Below, one piece after another: positions 1-6,094 of a stretch of DNA of 12,868 nucleotides. The stretch is from positions 1-12,868 of the forward strand of contig JAPPJA010000165.1 of the NCBI GenBank assembly GCA_028874675.1, given 5' to 3'. This DNA is from Chloroflexota bacterium (GTDB lineage: Bacteria > Chloroflexota > Dehalococcoidia > Lucifugimonadales > UBA3495). The position numbers were made by a program, and so were the translations under genes. Positions within the stretch are counted from its first letter, which is position 1; the number at the start of each line of letters is the position of its first letter. The notes beneath the pieces are model-generated. The model did not search any database, was not told where the DNA came from, and was given only the letters and a program-made list of their open reading frames with translations.

Positions 1-32
1 TTAGATGCTTCGGCTTCGCTCAGCATGACATT
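1..32 (-). repeat. Partial dispersed repeat of the TGTCATGCTGAGCGAAGC type
   Basis: Read on the minus strand, the first bases of the window contain TGTCATGCTGAGCGAAGC followed by CGAAGCATCTAA. From memory, closely similar short elements (TGTCATTCTGAGCGAAGCGAAGAATCT-like) are scattered between genes in many bacterial genomes, including Chloroflexota. The outer bases ATGCT (5-9) and AGCAT (22-26) are complementary, so the element could form a weak hairpin. It lies downstream of the S9 peptidase stop codon and runs into the window edge, so its full length cannot be seen. Only one copy is present here, so its repeated nature is recognition rather than something shown in this window. Confidence 0.5.
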
Positions 33-87
33 CAATTAAAGCGCGATTGCCCTGCCTAACCGCCCCTACGGCTCTCATTAGTGAATA

Positions 88-106
88 TTCGTGCCGATTC
101 GTGGAT
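88..106 (-). repeat. 3'-end repeat, copy C (overlaps the S9 peptidase stop codon)
   Basis: On the minus strand the sequence is ATCCACGAATCGGCACGAA. Its first A is the last base of the peptidase TAA stop codon (108-106). The copy matches the core of copies A (7318-7336) and B (8032-8015) with a few substitutions in the middle. The remainder of the longer A/B element (GCrCGAAGG) is not recognisable here. Confidence 0.55.
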
Positions 107-2052
107 TAGAGGTTCTCAATCTCAACCGGCTCCACCTCCTCCGCCAGGTCGAAGCCGAAAACCCGGGAATAGAAGTAGAGCTCGCCGTCCAGGGAGCGGC
201 GGATGTTCTCGGCGCGGCGGAAGCCGTGCTGCTCGCCTTCGAAGGGAATGTAGGCGCAGGGCAAACCCTTGGCCCGCACTGCCTCGAACATCAGCTCCGC
301 CTGGCTGGCGGGCACTATCCGGTCCTCCAGCCCCTGGAACAGGATCAGGGGACAGGACAGGCCGTCGGTGTGGTTTATGGGCGAGCGCTCGTCGTACAGG
401 TCTTTCCGCTCCGGGTAGGGGCCGATGAGGCTGTCCAGGTAGCGGGACTCGAACTTGTGGGTGTCCTCGGCCAGGGCCCCCAGGTCGCTGACGCCATAGT
501 GGCTGGCGCCGGCCTGGAAGACGTCCCGGAAGGCCAGGGCGGCCAGGGTGGTGTAACCGCCGGCGCTGCCGCCGTCGATGGCCAGCCGGCTGCCGTCCGC
601 CTCGCCCTGCTCCACCAGGTAGCGGGCCCCGTTGATGCAGTCGTCCACGTCCACGATGCCCCACTGCCCCTTGAGGCGGTCCCGGTACTTCCGCCCGTAG
701 CCGGTGCTGCCCCCGTAGTTGACGTCCAGCACCCCGATGCCCCGGCTGGTCCAGTACTGGATGGAGAGGCTCAGGGACACCGAGGTGGCCGCCGTGGGAC
801 CGCCGTGGCTCTTGACCAGCAGGGGCGGCCTTTCGTCCTCCGGGGCCGCGTAGTCCCGGTTGCGGGGCGGGTAGTAGAAGGCGTGGGAGGTGAGGCCCTT
901 TTCTGTAGGGAATTCGATAGCCCGGGGCGTGGAGAGGTAGCCGACATCCACCGAAGCAGACGAAGCCCGCCGCAGGCTGTCCACCGAATTGTCGGCCAGG
1001 TCCAGGCGCTGAATGGACACGGGCTGCGCCGGAGAACCGGCGGCAAAGACCGTCTGCCCGGCAGCCACTTTCAGGTCGGTGCGCCCCAGTTCCGTGTGAG
1101 ACAGGCCCAGGTCTTCCAGTTGCCCGGTCCCGGTGTCCAGGGAGCAGATGCTCCAGCTGCCCTTGTCGTTGACGCCGCAGATGATCCGGTCCGCGGAAGC
1201 GAAGCCGTAGGTTGCCATGCCGAATACCCAGTGGGGCTTGCCGAACTCCTTGTCCAGGGGAGCGGTTACCGGCTCCACCTGGCCGTGGGCGTCGAGCCGG
1301 TACAGGTTCCACCAGTTGGTCCGGTCAGACACGAAATAGAGCTGACCATCGGGTGACCACGTGGGCTGCAGGATGGACTCGGCAGGACCGCCGGCCACCA
1401 GGCTGGCGGAGCCGAGAGAGCCGTCACCGGATACCGGCGCGACCCACAATTCCACGCCGTCCCAGGGCATGTTGGGGTGGTCCCAGGAAATCCAGGCCAG
1501 CTGGGAGCCGTCCGGGCTGAGGCGCGGGGCGGCATAGAAGTCGCTGCCCGAAACCAGGGTAGTGATGGCGCCGTCGGCCAGGGAGACCGCCGCCACGGTG
1601 TTGACCGGCTCGGGTTCTCCCGTTGTATGGTCTTCGTGGACGCACACCAGCCGGTCGCGGGGACTGTCCACCACGAAGTCGGCGTAGCGGAGGCCGCCGG
1701 CAGGGTCGGGCGCGGCCGTAACGGGTCGGGGCTCCCCGCCCATCGGCTGCCGGTACAGTCGCTGGTCCTCGAAGCTGGTGAAGTAGATCACTCCGTCAAC
1801 GACGGTGAAGTCTCCCTCGCCGTACTCGTGGACCCGAGTGCGGACGTTGAAGGGGCGGGGCGTCATGTCCACGGTTTCGCCGTCGGGGGTGCGCCGGACA
1901 ATGACCCGGCGGCCCCCTTCCGAGGGGCGGGACTCCAGCCAGTAAATGTCGGGGCCGTCCAGGGCGACGCCGCCGAAGCCAACGGCCTCGGCCACGATGG
2001 ACTCGGAGGTTATGGGCGACTTCCAGGAACCATAGGGGGCCGTGATGGGCAT
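106..2052 (-). CDS. S9 family serine peptidase (dipeptidyl aminopeptidase / acylaminoacyl-peptidase type)
   Basis: This is a 648-residue cytoplasmic serine peptidase of the prolyl-oligopeptidase clan. The first 400 or so residues carry propeller-like repeats such as LSPDGSQLAW and WSPDGQLYFVSD. An alpha/beta-hydrolase domain follows. The catalytic triad is visible: Ser496 in GGSAGGY, Asp577 in LEDRIVP and His609 in EGEQHGF. Family members cleave short or N-acylated peptides; the substrate here is unknown. There is no signal peptide. I chose the ATG at 2052 because GAGG lies a short distance upstream and MPITAPYGSWKSPIT is a family-like N-terminus; in-frame starts at 2085 and 2163 have poorer ribosome-binding sites and would add unrelated residues. 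The gene lies 58 bp downstream of the YgiT gene on the same strand, so co-transcription is possible. Repeat copy C overlaps the stop codon. Confidence 0.93.
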   Translation of the reverse strand: MPITAPYGSWKSPITSESIVAEAVGFGGVALDGPDIYWLESRPSEGGRRVIVRRTPDGETVDMTPRPFNVRTRVHEYGEGDFTVVDGVIYFTSFEDQRLYRQPMGGEPRPVTAAPDPAGGLRYADFVVDSPRDRLVCVHEDHTTGEPEPVNTVAAVSLADGAITTLVSGSDFYAAPRLSPDGSQLAWISWDHPNMPWDGVELWVAPVSGDGSLGSASLVAGGPAESILQPTWSPDGQLYFVSDRTNWWNLYRLDAHGQVEPVTAPLDKEFGKPHWVFGMATYGFASADRIICGVNDKGSWSICSLDTGTGQLEDLGLSHTELGRTDLKVAAGQTVFAAGSPAQPVSIQRLDLADNSVDSLRRASSASVDVGYLSTPRAIEFPTEKGLTSHAFYYPPRNRDYAAPEDERPPLLVKSHGGPTAATSVSLSLSIQYWTSRGIGVLDVNYGGSTGYGRKYRDRLKGQWGIVDVDDCINGARYLVEQGEADGSRLAIDGGSAGGYTTLAALAFRDVFQAGASHYGVSDLGALAEDTHKFESRYLDSLIGPYPERKDLYDERSPINHTDGLSCPLILFQGLEDRIVPASQAELMFEAVRAKGLPCAYIPFEGEQHGFRRAENIRRSLDGELYFYSRVFGFDLAEEVEPVEIENL

Positions 2053-2110
2053 GGTCTTGACCTCGTTACGAAATGGCTTTTGCATTGTGCCTGGTTGGCG
2101 TCTCCACCCG

Positions 2111-2341
2111 TCAAACAAACTCGTAAACCGGAATGGACATTGACTCTCGCGGATTGGCGCCACTGCGTACTAGCTGACGTACCTTCTCCGTAGTCTCCCG
2201 GCTGAATGACCGCTCGCCGCACTGCTGGCAAACTTCTGAAGGCACCCGGTCAACCAGAATATGCCGGCCATCAATCTTGAACGCCTCCTCTACCAATTCC
2301 AACCGACTGTGGCGGTAGTTGCATACTGGGCAGCAGAACAT
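2111..2341 (-). CDS. YgiT-type zinc-finger protein (putative antitoxin)
   Basis: This small protein of 76 residues has two CxxC pairs, CPVC (Cys4/Cys7) and CQQC (Cys38/Cys41), spaced as in the N-terminal zinc-binding domain of MqsA/YgiT antitoxins. It ends in IPVYEFV, a tail I recognise from stand-alone YgiT proteins. It has no helix-turn-helix, so unlike full MqsA it is unlikely to repress its own promoter alone. The start at 2341 is supported by a very strong AGGAGGAGG ribosome-binding site at 2355-2347, which lies inside the last codons of the upstream DUF4258 gene; the gap between that stop codon and this ATG is 2 bp. Translational coupling is therefore likely. By family and context it should neutralise the DUF4258 protein; this is inferred and not shown by the sequence. 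Confidence 0.82.
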   Translation of the reverse strand: MFCCPVCNYRHSRLELVEEAFKIDGRHILVDRVPSEVCQQCGERSFSRETTEKVRQLVRSGANPRESMSIPVYEFV

Positions 2342-2343
2342 TG

Positions 2344-2652
2344 CTACCTCCTCCTGATGAAGTCTTCCCACTGACCCGGGTCGGGCTCATAGAGCGTTAT
2401 TATCCGGAGTAACCGAGTGTCGGACAGAGAGACCAGGAGATGGAGGGGGCGTCCGACCAGGGTGAAGCCCAGCACAAGGGCAGAGGGTCCGTACCTGGCA
2501 TCCTCGTACTCCTCAACAGAAAAGACCCTATTCCCCGCCTCTATTATCTCTGAATCGCCAATGTTCCGCTCGACGGCGCGCAGGAAAGCATGATCGGAAA
2601 AATCGAACTCCCCCGCCAGCAATTGACGTTGAACTTCATCCAGCGTCTTCAT
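2344..2652 (-). CDS. DUF4258 protein (putative toxin partner of the YgiT protein)
   Basis: This 102-residue protein matches what I know of DUF4258: a FSDHAFLRAVERNI segment (His21, Arg25, Glu28, Arg29), a central SALVLGFTLVGRPLHLLVS strand pair with His71, and a C-terminal IITLYEPDPGQW. Such proteins are commonly encoded directly before a YgiT zinc-finger gene and are regarded as RelE-like or MqsR-like toxins; ribonuclease activity has to be assumed. Two adjacent ATG codons are possible, at 2655 and 2652. I chose 2652 because GAGGG (2662-2658) is then 5 bp away rather than 2. The last three codons before the stop are AGG AGG AGG, which also serve as the ribosome-binding site for the next gene. 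GC content is somewhat lower than in the flanking housekeeping genes. Confidence 0.8.
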   Translation of the reverse strand: MKTLDEVQRQLLAGEFDFSDHAFLRAVERNIGDSEIIEAGNRVFSVEEYEDARYGPSALVLGFTLVGRPLHLLVSLSDTRLLRIITLYEPDPGQWEDFIRRR

Positions 2653-2729
2653 CATAACCCTCGCCCCGCGCGATGCTCAACGCCGCAAGCGGCCATAAAG
2701 TTCCACGCGCCTGTCGTGAACCCTTGAAT

Positions 2730-2758
2730 GCTGCCAGGGAGAATACCACTCTGGCAGG
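2730..2758. promoter_or_regulatory. Inverted repeat in the divergent toxin-antitoxin / lactonase promoter region
   Basis: CTGCCAG (2731-2737) and CTGGCAG (2751-2757) are perfect 7-bp complements separated by 13 bp. The repeat lies between the divergent start codons of the DUF4258 gene and the lactonase gene. It could be an operator or an RNA hairpin. Only the symmetry supports it, and a match of this length could arise by chance. Confidence 0.3.
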
Positions 2759-2791
2759 ACTACTATGCATAAGCCCACCGGCCTGTTCCTA

Positions 2792-2800
2792 TGGTAGAAT
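2792..2800 (+). promoter_or_regulatory. Extended -10 element upstream of the lactonase gene
   Basis: TGGTAGAAT fits the TGnTATAAT extended -10 pattern with one mismatch in the hexamer and lies 39 bp upstream of the ATG. No convincing -35 is present at 16-18 bp, which extended -10 promoters can tolerate. A very similar TGGTAAATT occurs upstream of the CoA-transferase gene. Confidence 0.35.
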
Positions 2801-2839
2801 CCCACGAAATCCGCAATCCCCAACTACCGAGGTTCAGCC

Positions 2840-3856
2840 ATGGCTTTCTATACCTATGTTTCCATTTCCGGCGAGGGCAAGGTCCTGCGCTTTTCCATGG
2901 ACCCGTCCGACGGCAGCCTGGAACTGCTGGGGGAGACGGCGGCCCCGGGCCGGCCGGCCCCCATGGCGGCCAGCCCGGACCGGCGCTTCGTTTACGTGGG
3001 GCGGCGCGACGACCTGGAGGTTTCCAGCTACGCCCTGGACGCCGCCACCGGCGACCTGGAGCTGGTGGGCACGGCGGGCCTGGAATCCGACCCATGCTAC
3101 ATGTCCACTGACCGGGCCGGCCGCTACCTGCTGAGCGCCTACTACAATGCCGGCCATGCCGCCGTCCACGCCATTGGCGACGACGGCGCGGCAGCCGGGC
3201 CGCCGGTGGAGTGGGTGGCCACGGGCACGGGCGCCCACTGCTTCCAGACGGACCCCACCAACCGCTACGGCTACGTGCCCCACATCGCCGCCGGCCCCGG
3301 CCCCAACGCCATATTCCAGTTCCGGTTCGACGGCAATACGGGCCGCATCACGCCCAACGACCCGCCCCGGGTCAGCCCGGAAAACCCGGACGGGCCCCGT
3401 CACTTCTGCTTCCACCCCAGCCGGGACATCATCTACGTGTCCAACGAGCAGGGCTGCAGCGTAACGGGCTACAACCTGGACCCGGCCACCGGCGGCCTCA
3501 GTCCCTTCCAGACCCTTTCCACCCTGCCCGAGGGGTTCGAGGAGCGCAACAGCTGCTCGCAGATCCAGATAACACCCAACGGCAAGTACGTCTATGCCCC
3601 CAACCGGGGCCACAACAGTATTGCCGGCTTTGCGGTGGGCGACGACGGCCGGCTGACCGCCCTGGGCCAGACTCCCGCGGAGGCGGTGCCCCGGGCCTTC
3701 GGCATCGACCCCACTGGGAGCTACCTCTATTCGGCGGGGCTGGAATCGGGCCGGCTGGCGGCCTTCCGCATTGACGACGCCACCGGCGGGCTGGAACGCA
3801 TCGCCACCTACGACGTGGGCGAGGGCCCCATGTGGGTGCTGGCGGTGGAAGTCTGA
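2840..3856 (+). CDS. Lactonase-family seven-bladed beta-propeller protein (6-phosphogluconolactonase / YbhE type)
   Basis: This 338-residue protein has the usual length and repeat pattern of the YbhE/Pgl lactonase family (Pfam Lactonase). Each blade shows a version of 'SPDRRFVYVG...YALDAATGDL', for example at PNGKYVYAPNRGHNSIAGFAV and DPTGSYLYSAG. The GPRHFCFHP segment is typical of the family. Known relatives hydrolyse 6-phosphogluconolactone or other sugar lactones, but many of these propellers have no proven substrate. There is no signal peptide, so it is probably cytoplasmic. The start is supported by GAGG (2829-2832), 7 bp before the ATG. It is transcribed alone, divergent from the DUF4258/YgiT pair, and a hairpin at 3923-3940 may end the transcript. 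A role in sugar oxidation is inferred from the family only. Confidence 0.85.
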   Translation: MAFYTYVSISGEGKVLRFSMDPSDGSLELLGETAAPGRPAPMAASPDRRFVYVGRRDDLEVSSYALDAATGDLELVGTAGLESDPCYMSTDRAGRYLLSAYYNAGHAAVHAIGDDGAAAGPPVEWVATGTGAHCFQTDPTNRYGYVPHIAAGPGPNAIFQFRFDGNTGRITPNDPPRVSPENPDGPRHFCFHPSRDIIYVSNEQGCSVTGYNLDPATGGLSPFQTLSTLPEGFEERNSCSQIQITPNGKYVYAPNRGHNSIAGFAVGDDGRLTALGQTPAEAVPRAFGIDPTGSYLYSAGLESGRLAAFRIDDATGGLERIATYDVGEGPMWVLAVEV

Positions 3857-3922
3857 GCGCGCAACACTGTCACCCGATCATTTCGAGGGAAAGCAGCTGG
3901 GCGTGGACAGGGCCAGCGGGAG

Positions 3923-3940
3923 GCGGGAAGGACTTCCCGC
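3923..3940 (+). terminator. Hairpin downstream of the lactonase gene
   Basis: GCGGGAAG (3923-3930) and CTTCCCGC (3933-3940) are perfect complements separated by only 2 bp, followed by TTTGTC. The stem is strong and the T tract short. It lies 66 bp after the lactonase stop codon, so it may be a weak intrinsic terminator. Confidence 0.5.
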
Positions 3941-4025
3941 TTTGTCAGCTCCCAGTTGCAAGCCGTCCACTTTTGACCGCTATTAGTTCAACCAGATTGT
4001 ATTGATGGGTTGGGGCTAAACCGTC

Positions 4026-4045
4026 GTTCCCGCGCAGGCGGGAAC
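4026..4045. repeat. GC-rich hairpin repeat (GTTCCCGC-gcag-GCGGGAAC)
   Basis: This is a perfect 8-bp stem with a 4-base loop. It resembles the short palindromic 'TTCCCGCGnAnGCGGGAA' intergenic repeats that I recall from many GC-rich genomes. It is the middle of three hairpins in the spacer between the convergent lactonase and DUF2851 genes (3857-4126). The third, ATGGCG (4081-4086) with CGCCAT (4096-4101), lies just downstream of the DUF2851 stop codon and lacks a T tract on either strand. Nothing else in this 270-bp spacer looks functional. Confidence 0.45.
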
Positions 4046-4126
4046 CTCGGAGCAACTTGTAGGATGAGTTTCCCACAGGAATGGCGATAGGCAGGCGCCA
4101 TCCTTCATATCAATGCAGTTGGTCCG

Positions 4127-5422
4127 CTAGCCCAGCTGCCGGTGAAGGTGGATGAGGCCCTGCTGACGGCGGGCGGTTGTGACCAACGCGGCCCAGTCCG
4201 GGGGCAGCAGCTGGTCTGCCATTTCCCGGGTAATCTCATTGGGCTGCAGCCTGGGGAATTTCCGGTAGAGAGCCAGGGCCGTTGAGTCCTCAGCGTCACC
4301 GGAAAGGGCATGGCAGAAGGGCAGCGCCACGTTGACGGCCATATCCCGGGCCCGGTCGGCGCCGATGAATGCCGGGCCGCCGGCGCTGTCGTCCTTGACA
4401 GCCAGGGCGTCGGTCAGGGCGGAGGGCTTGCCGCCAGCCACCCTTTCGGCCAGGGCGTCAGCCAGCGGAGCCTCCCCCGCAGGGGGTGAAGCCGCCAGGA
4501 AACGGGCCAGGAGCCGGGCCGCGCCGGCTATGCGGCGGCGGGGGTGGTTGGACGGGCGCACCCTGAAGGTGTGCCATTCGTCAGCGGCCAGGGCCGGCCC
4601 GAAGCCGGCCGGCCAGCGTTTCCGGTTTCCTGGCGCAGCCGCCAGCCCCGACACTTCCAGCAGCCGTTTTTCGACCGCCGCCGCCCGTTCCCGGGGCGGT
4701 CGGGCCAGGGCCTCCCCGGCCAGCGCCTGCCAGGGCGCTCGTTGCGCCAGCTTGAGGAAGGGCTGGCGGTTGGCCCGGTAGCCCAGGGCCTCCATCAGCC
4801 CCTCGTAAAGGCACTGGTCGGCAGACTGTTCCCCCGTGAGGCTGGCGAAGACGGCGGCCCTGGCCCGGAAACGGGCGTCGCCGGCGGTGTCCAGCAGGCG
4901 GCCCATCTCTTCGGCGCTGTCGGGCCGACTCCACCCTTTCCTCTCCAGCAGGGTCCACAGACCCCCGCCGGCTCCGTCCTCCGGAGCGTCAGAACCGGCT
5001 TCCTCCCCGGCGGAGTCGTCATCCTCCAGCAGGGATGCCAGGGAGATGACCGGGGCCCTGCTGCCGTTTTGCAGGTCGGTGGTCCGGGGCGAGGTTTCCA
5101 GGGCGGCGTGGAGCACCACCCCGTTGTAGTTGGGGTCGCCGGAGTGACCATGGGCGTACCAGTCCTGCTGGCGCAGGTGCAGCTCCACGTCGCCCAGCAC
5201 CAGGCCCGTTCCCTCCACCTCCAGTAGGGCGTCGCGGAAGTCGGGGCCGGCGGCAGTCCCCGGACGGCCCGGGTAGAGCACCCGCACCCGCCGGCCGGCG
5301 GAGGTGCGGAACTCCCGCTGGCGGGCCGCCCGCTTCTGCCACAGCCGGGCCAGGGCCTTCTCCGGAATGGGCCGCTCCCCGCCGGAGTCGTACTCCTCCT
5401 TTCGTTCCAGCAGCAGAGTCAT
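4127..5422 (-). CDS. DUF2851 family protein of unknown function
   Basis: This 431-residue protein is recognisable as DUF2851 from its N-terminal third: YPGRPGTAAGPDFRDALLEV (residues 50-69), GDVELHLRQQDWYAHGH (77-93) and DPNYNGVVLHAAL (96-108). The rest is Ala-, Arg- and Pro-rich and poorly recognisable, with an acidic linker at about residues 122-140. There is no signal peptide or membrane segment. The function of the family is unknown. PD (60-61) followed by ELH (80-82) faintly resembles a PD-(D/E)xK nuclease core, but this is speculative. The ATG at 5422 has no clear ribosome-binding site. The lipoprotein gene ends 68 bp upstream on the same strand, so the two may share a transcript. Confidence 0.75.
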   Translation of the reverse strand: MTLLLERKEEYDSGGERPIPEKALARLWQKRAARQREFRTSAGRRVRVLYPGRPGTAAGPDFRDALLEVEGTGLVLGDVELHLRQQDWYAHGHSGDPNYNGVVLHAALETSPRTTDLQNGSRAPVISLASLLEDDDSAGEEAGSDAPEDGAGGGLWTLLERKGWSRPDSAEEMGRLLDTAGDARFRARAAVFASLTGEQSADQCLYEGLMEALGYRANRQPFLKLAQRAPWQALAGEALARPPRERAAAVEKRLLEVSGLAAAPGNRKRWPAGFGPALAADEWHTFRVRPSNHPRRRIAGAARLLARFLAASPPAGEAPLADALAERVAGGKPSALTDALAVKDDSAGGPAFIGADRARDMAVNVALPFCHALSGDAEDSTALALYRKFPRLQPNEITREMADQLLPPDWAALVTTARRQQGLIHLHRQLG

Positions 5423-5490
5423 CTAAACGTCTGATATGTCCAGCTTATTATTCCCTTAGTAAGAATCGCTCGATGCATCACTTAATATGC

Positions 5491-5910
5491 CTAATACGCA
5501 GGCTTGTATCCGTAGAATATTTCACCATCCCTATCCTCTTCGGCATGTAAGATAATCTCATCGTCATCCCCGTTACTCCAACGTCCTATACCCCTACATT
5601 CTACGCGCTTCCGAGAGTCAACTGTGATGACGGGGTCGTAGACCTTTAGCAGTTGCAGTCTAAACCCGCCTTGATTCTCTTCGCTCAATTCTACTGCCAA
5701 CTCAGCGAGCCGTTCACATGGAAGAAACTCCGAGAGGTTTGGTATGGGCGTAGGCGTTGGGGTAGGTCTGGGTGTTGGCGTAGGCCTGGGTGTAGGAGTG
5801 GGTCCAGGAGTAGCAAGGGGACCGCAAGCATTGAGAGTGATGGCCACTACAACGAGCAATGCGACGGAAACAAATCCTAATAAACGAGGGTTGAGGTCAA
5901 GAGCTGACAT
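5491..5910 (-). CDS. Small lipoprotein with a Thr-Pro linker
   Basis: This 139-residue protein starts with a hydrophobic signal segment (residues 10-28) ending in the lipobox LNAC, with Cys29 the likely lipidated residue. A linker of alternating Thr, Pro and Arg (residues 34-57) follows, then a short domain of about 80 residues containing Cys64 and Cys104 that I cannot assign. It should be anchored in the membrane and face outward. Such TPTP linkers are frequent in Chloroflexota surface proteins. The start is supported by GGAGGAG (5922-5916), 5 bp before the ATG, and a perfect TATAAT lies just upstream. The gene is about 50% GC, clearly lower than its neighbours, which may point to a recent origin or weak selection. 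Function is unknown. Confidence 0.72.
   Translation of the reverse strand: MSALDLNPRLLGFVSVALLVVVAITLNACGPLATPGPTPTPRPTPTPRPTPTPTPIPNLSEFLPCERLAELAVELSEENQGGFRLQLLKVYDPVITVDSRKRVECRGIGRWSNGDDDEIILHAEEDRDGEIFYGYKPAY
5740..5811 (-). repeat. Degenerate tandem repeat encoding the Thr-Pro linker
   Basis: On the plus strand this reads as repeated units like GGCGTAGGCGTTGGGGTAGG. It encodes residues 34-57 of the lipoprotein, with the alternation PTPTPRPTPTPRPTPTPTP. Units of 6 and 18 bp can be seen, so replication slippage could change the linker length without shifting the frame. Confidence 0.6.
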
Positions 5911-5935
5911 TTCTTCTCCTCCGAGTCGTAATCGG

Positions 5936-5941
5936 ATTATA
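5936..5941 (-). promoter_or_regulatory. -10 element for the lipoprotein gene
   Basis: A perfect TATAAT occurs on the minus strand (5941-5936), 25 bp upstream of the lipoprotein ATG. No good -35 hexamer is present at 16-18 bp spacing. Confidence 0.45.
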
Positions 5942-6027
5942 CACTTACCTAGTAAATTCCATTACTCTTCTCCACAGATATTTCCTATCGAAAGACATCC
6001 AACACGGTTTACGGGCCATACCCCGCC

Positions 6028-6056
6028 TTGCCCTTTCCCCCTTCCGGTGGTAAATT
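6028..6056 (+). promoter_or_regulatory. Sigma70-like promoter for the CoA-transferase gene
   Basis: TTGCCC (6028-6033) and TAAATT (6051-6056) are separated by exactly 17 bp. The -10 is preceded by TGG, giving an extended -10 (TGn). The predicted transcription start is near 6063, leaving a leader of about 30 bp that contains AAGGGG (6080-6085) as the ribosome-binding site. Confidence 0.5.
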
Positions 6057-6094
6057 AGGCCGAAACCAGCAGACTAGATAAGGGGTGTTTTCAA

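Noticed and set aside
91..1356. A 421-codon frame on the plus strand across the S9 peptidase gene
   Set aside because: It is antisense to a gene with an intact catalytic triad, and its product is low-complexity Val/Gly/Ala sequence without a motif.
5740..5811. Tandem repeat as a CRISPR-like array
   Set aside because: The units are short, contiguous and in frame, and encode a Thr-Pro linker. There are no spacers and no cas genes.
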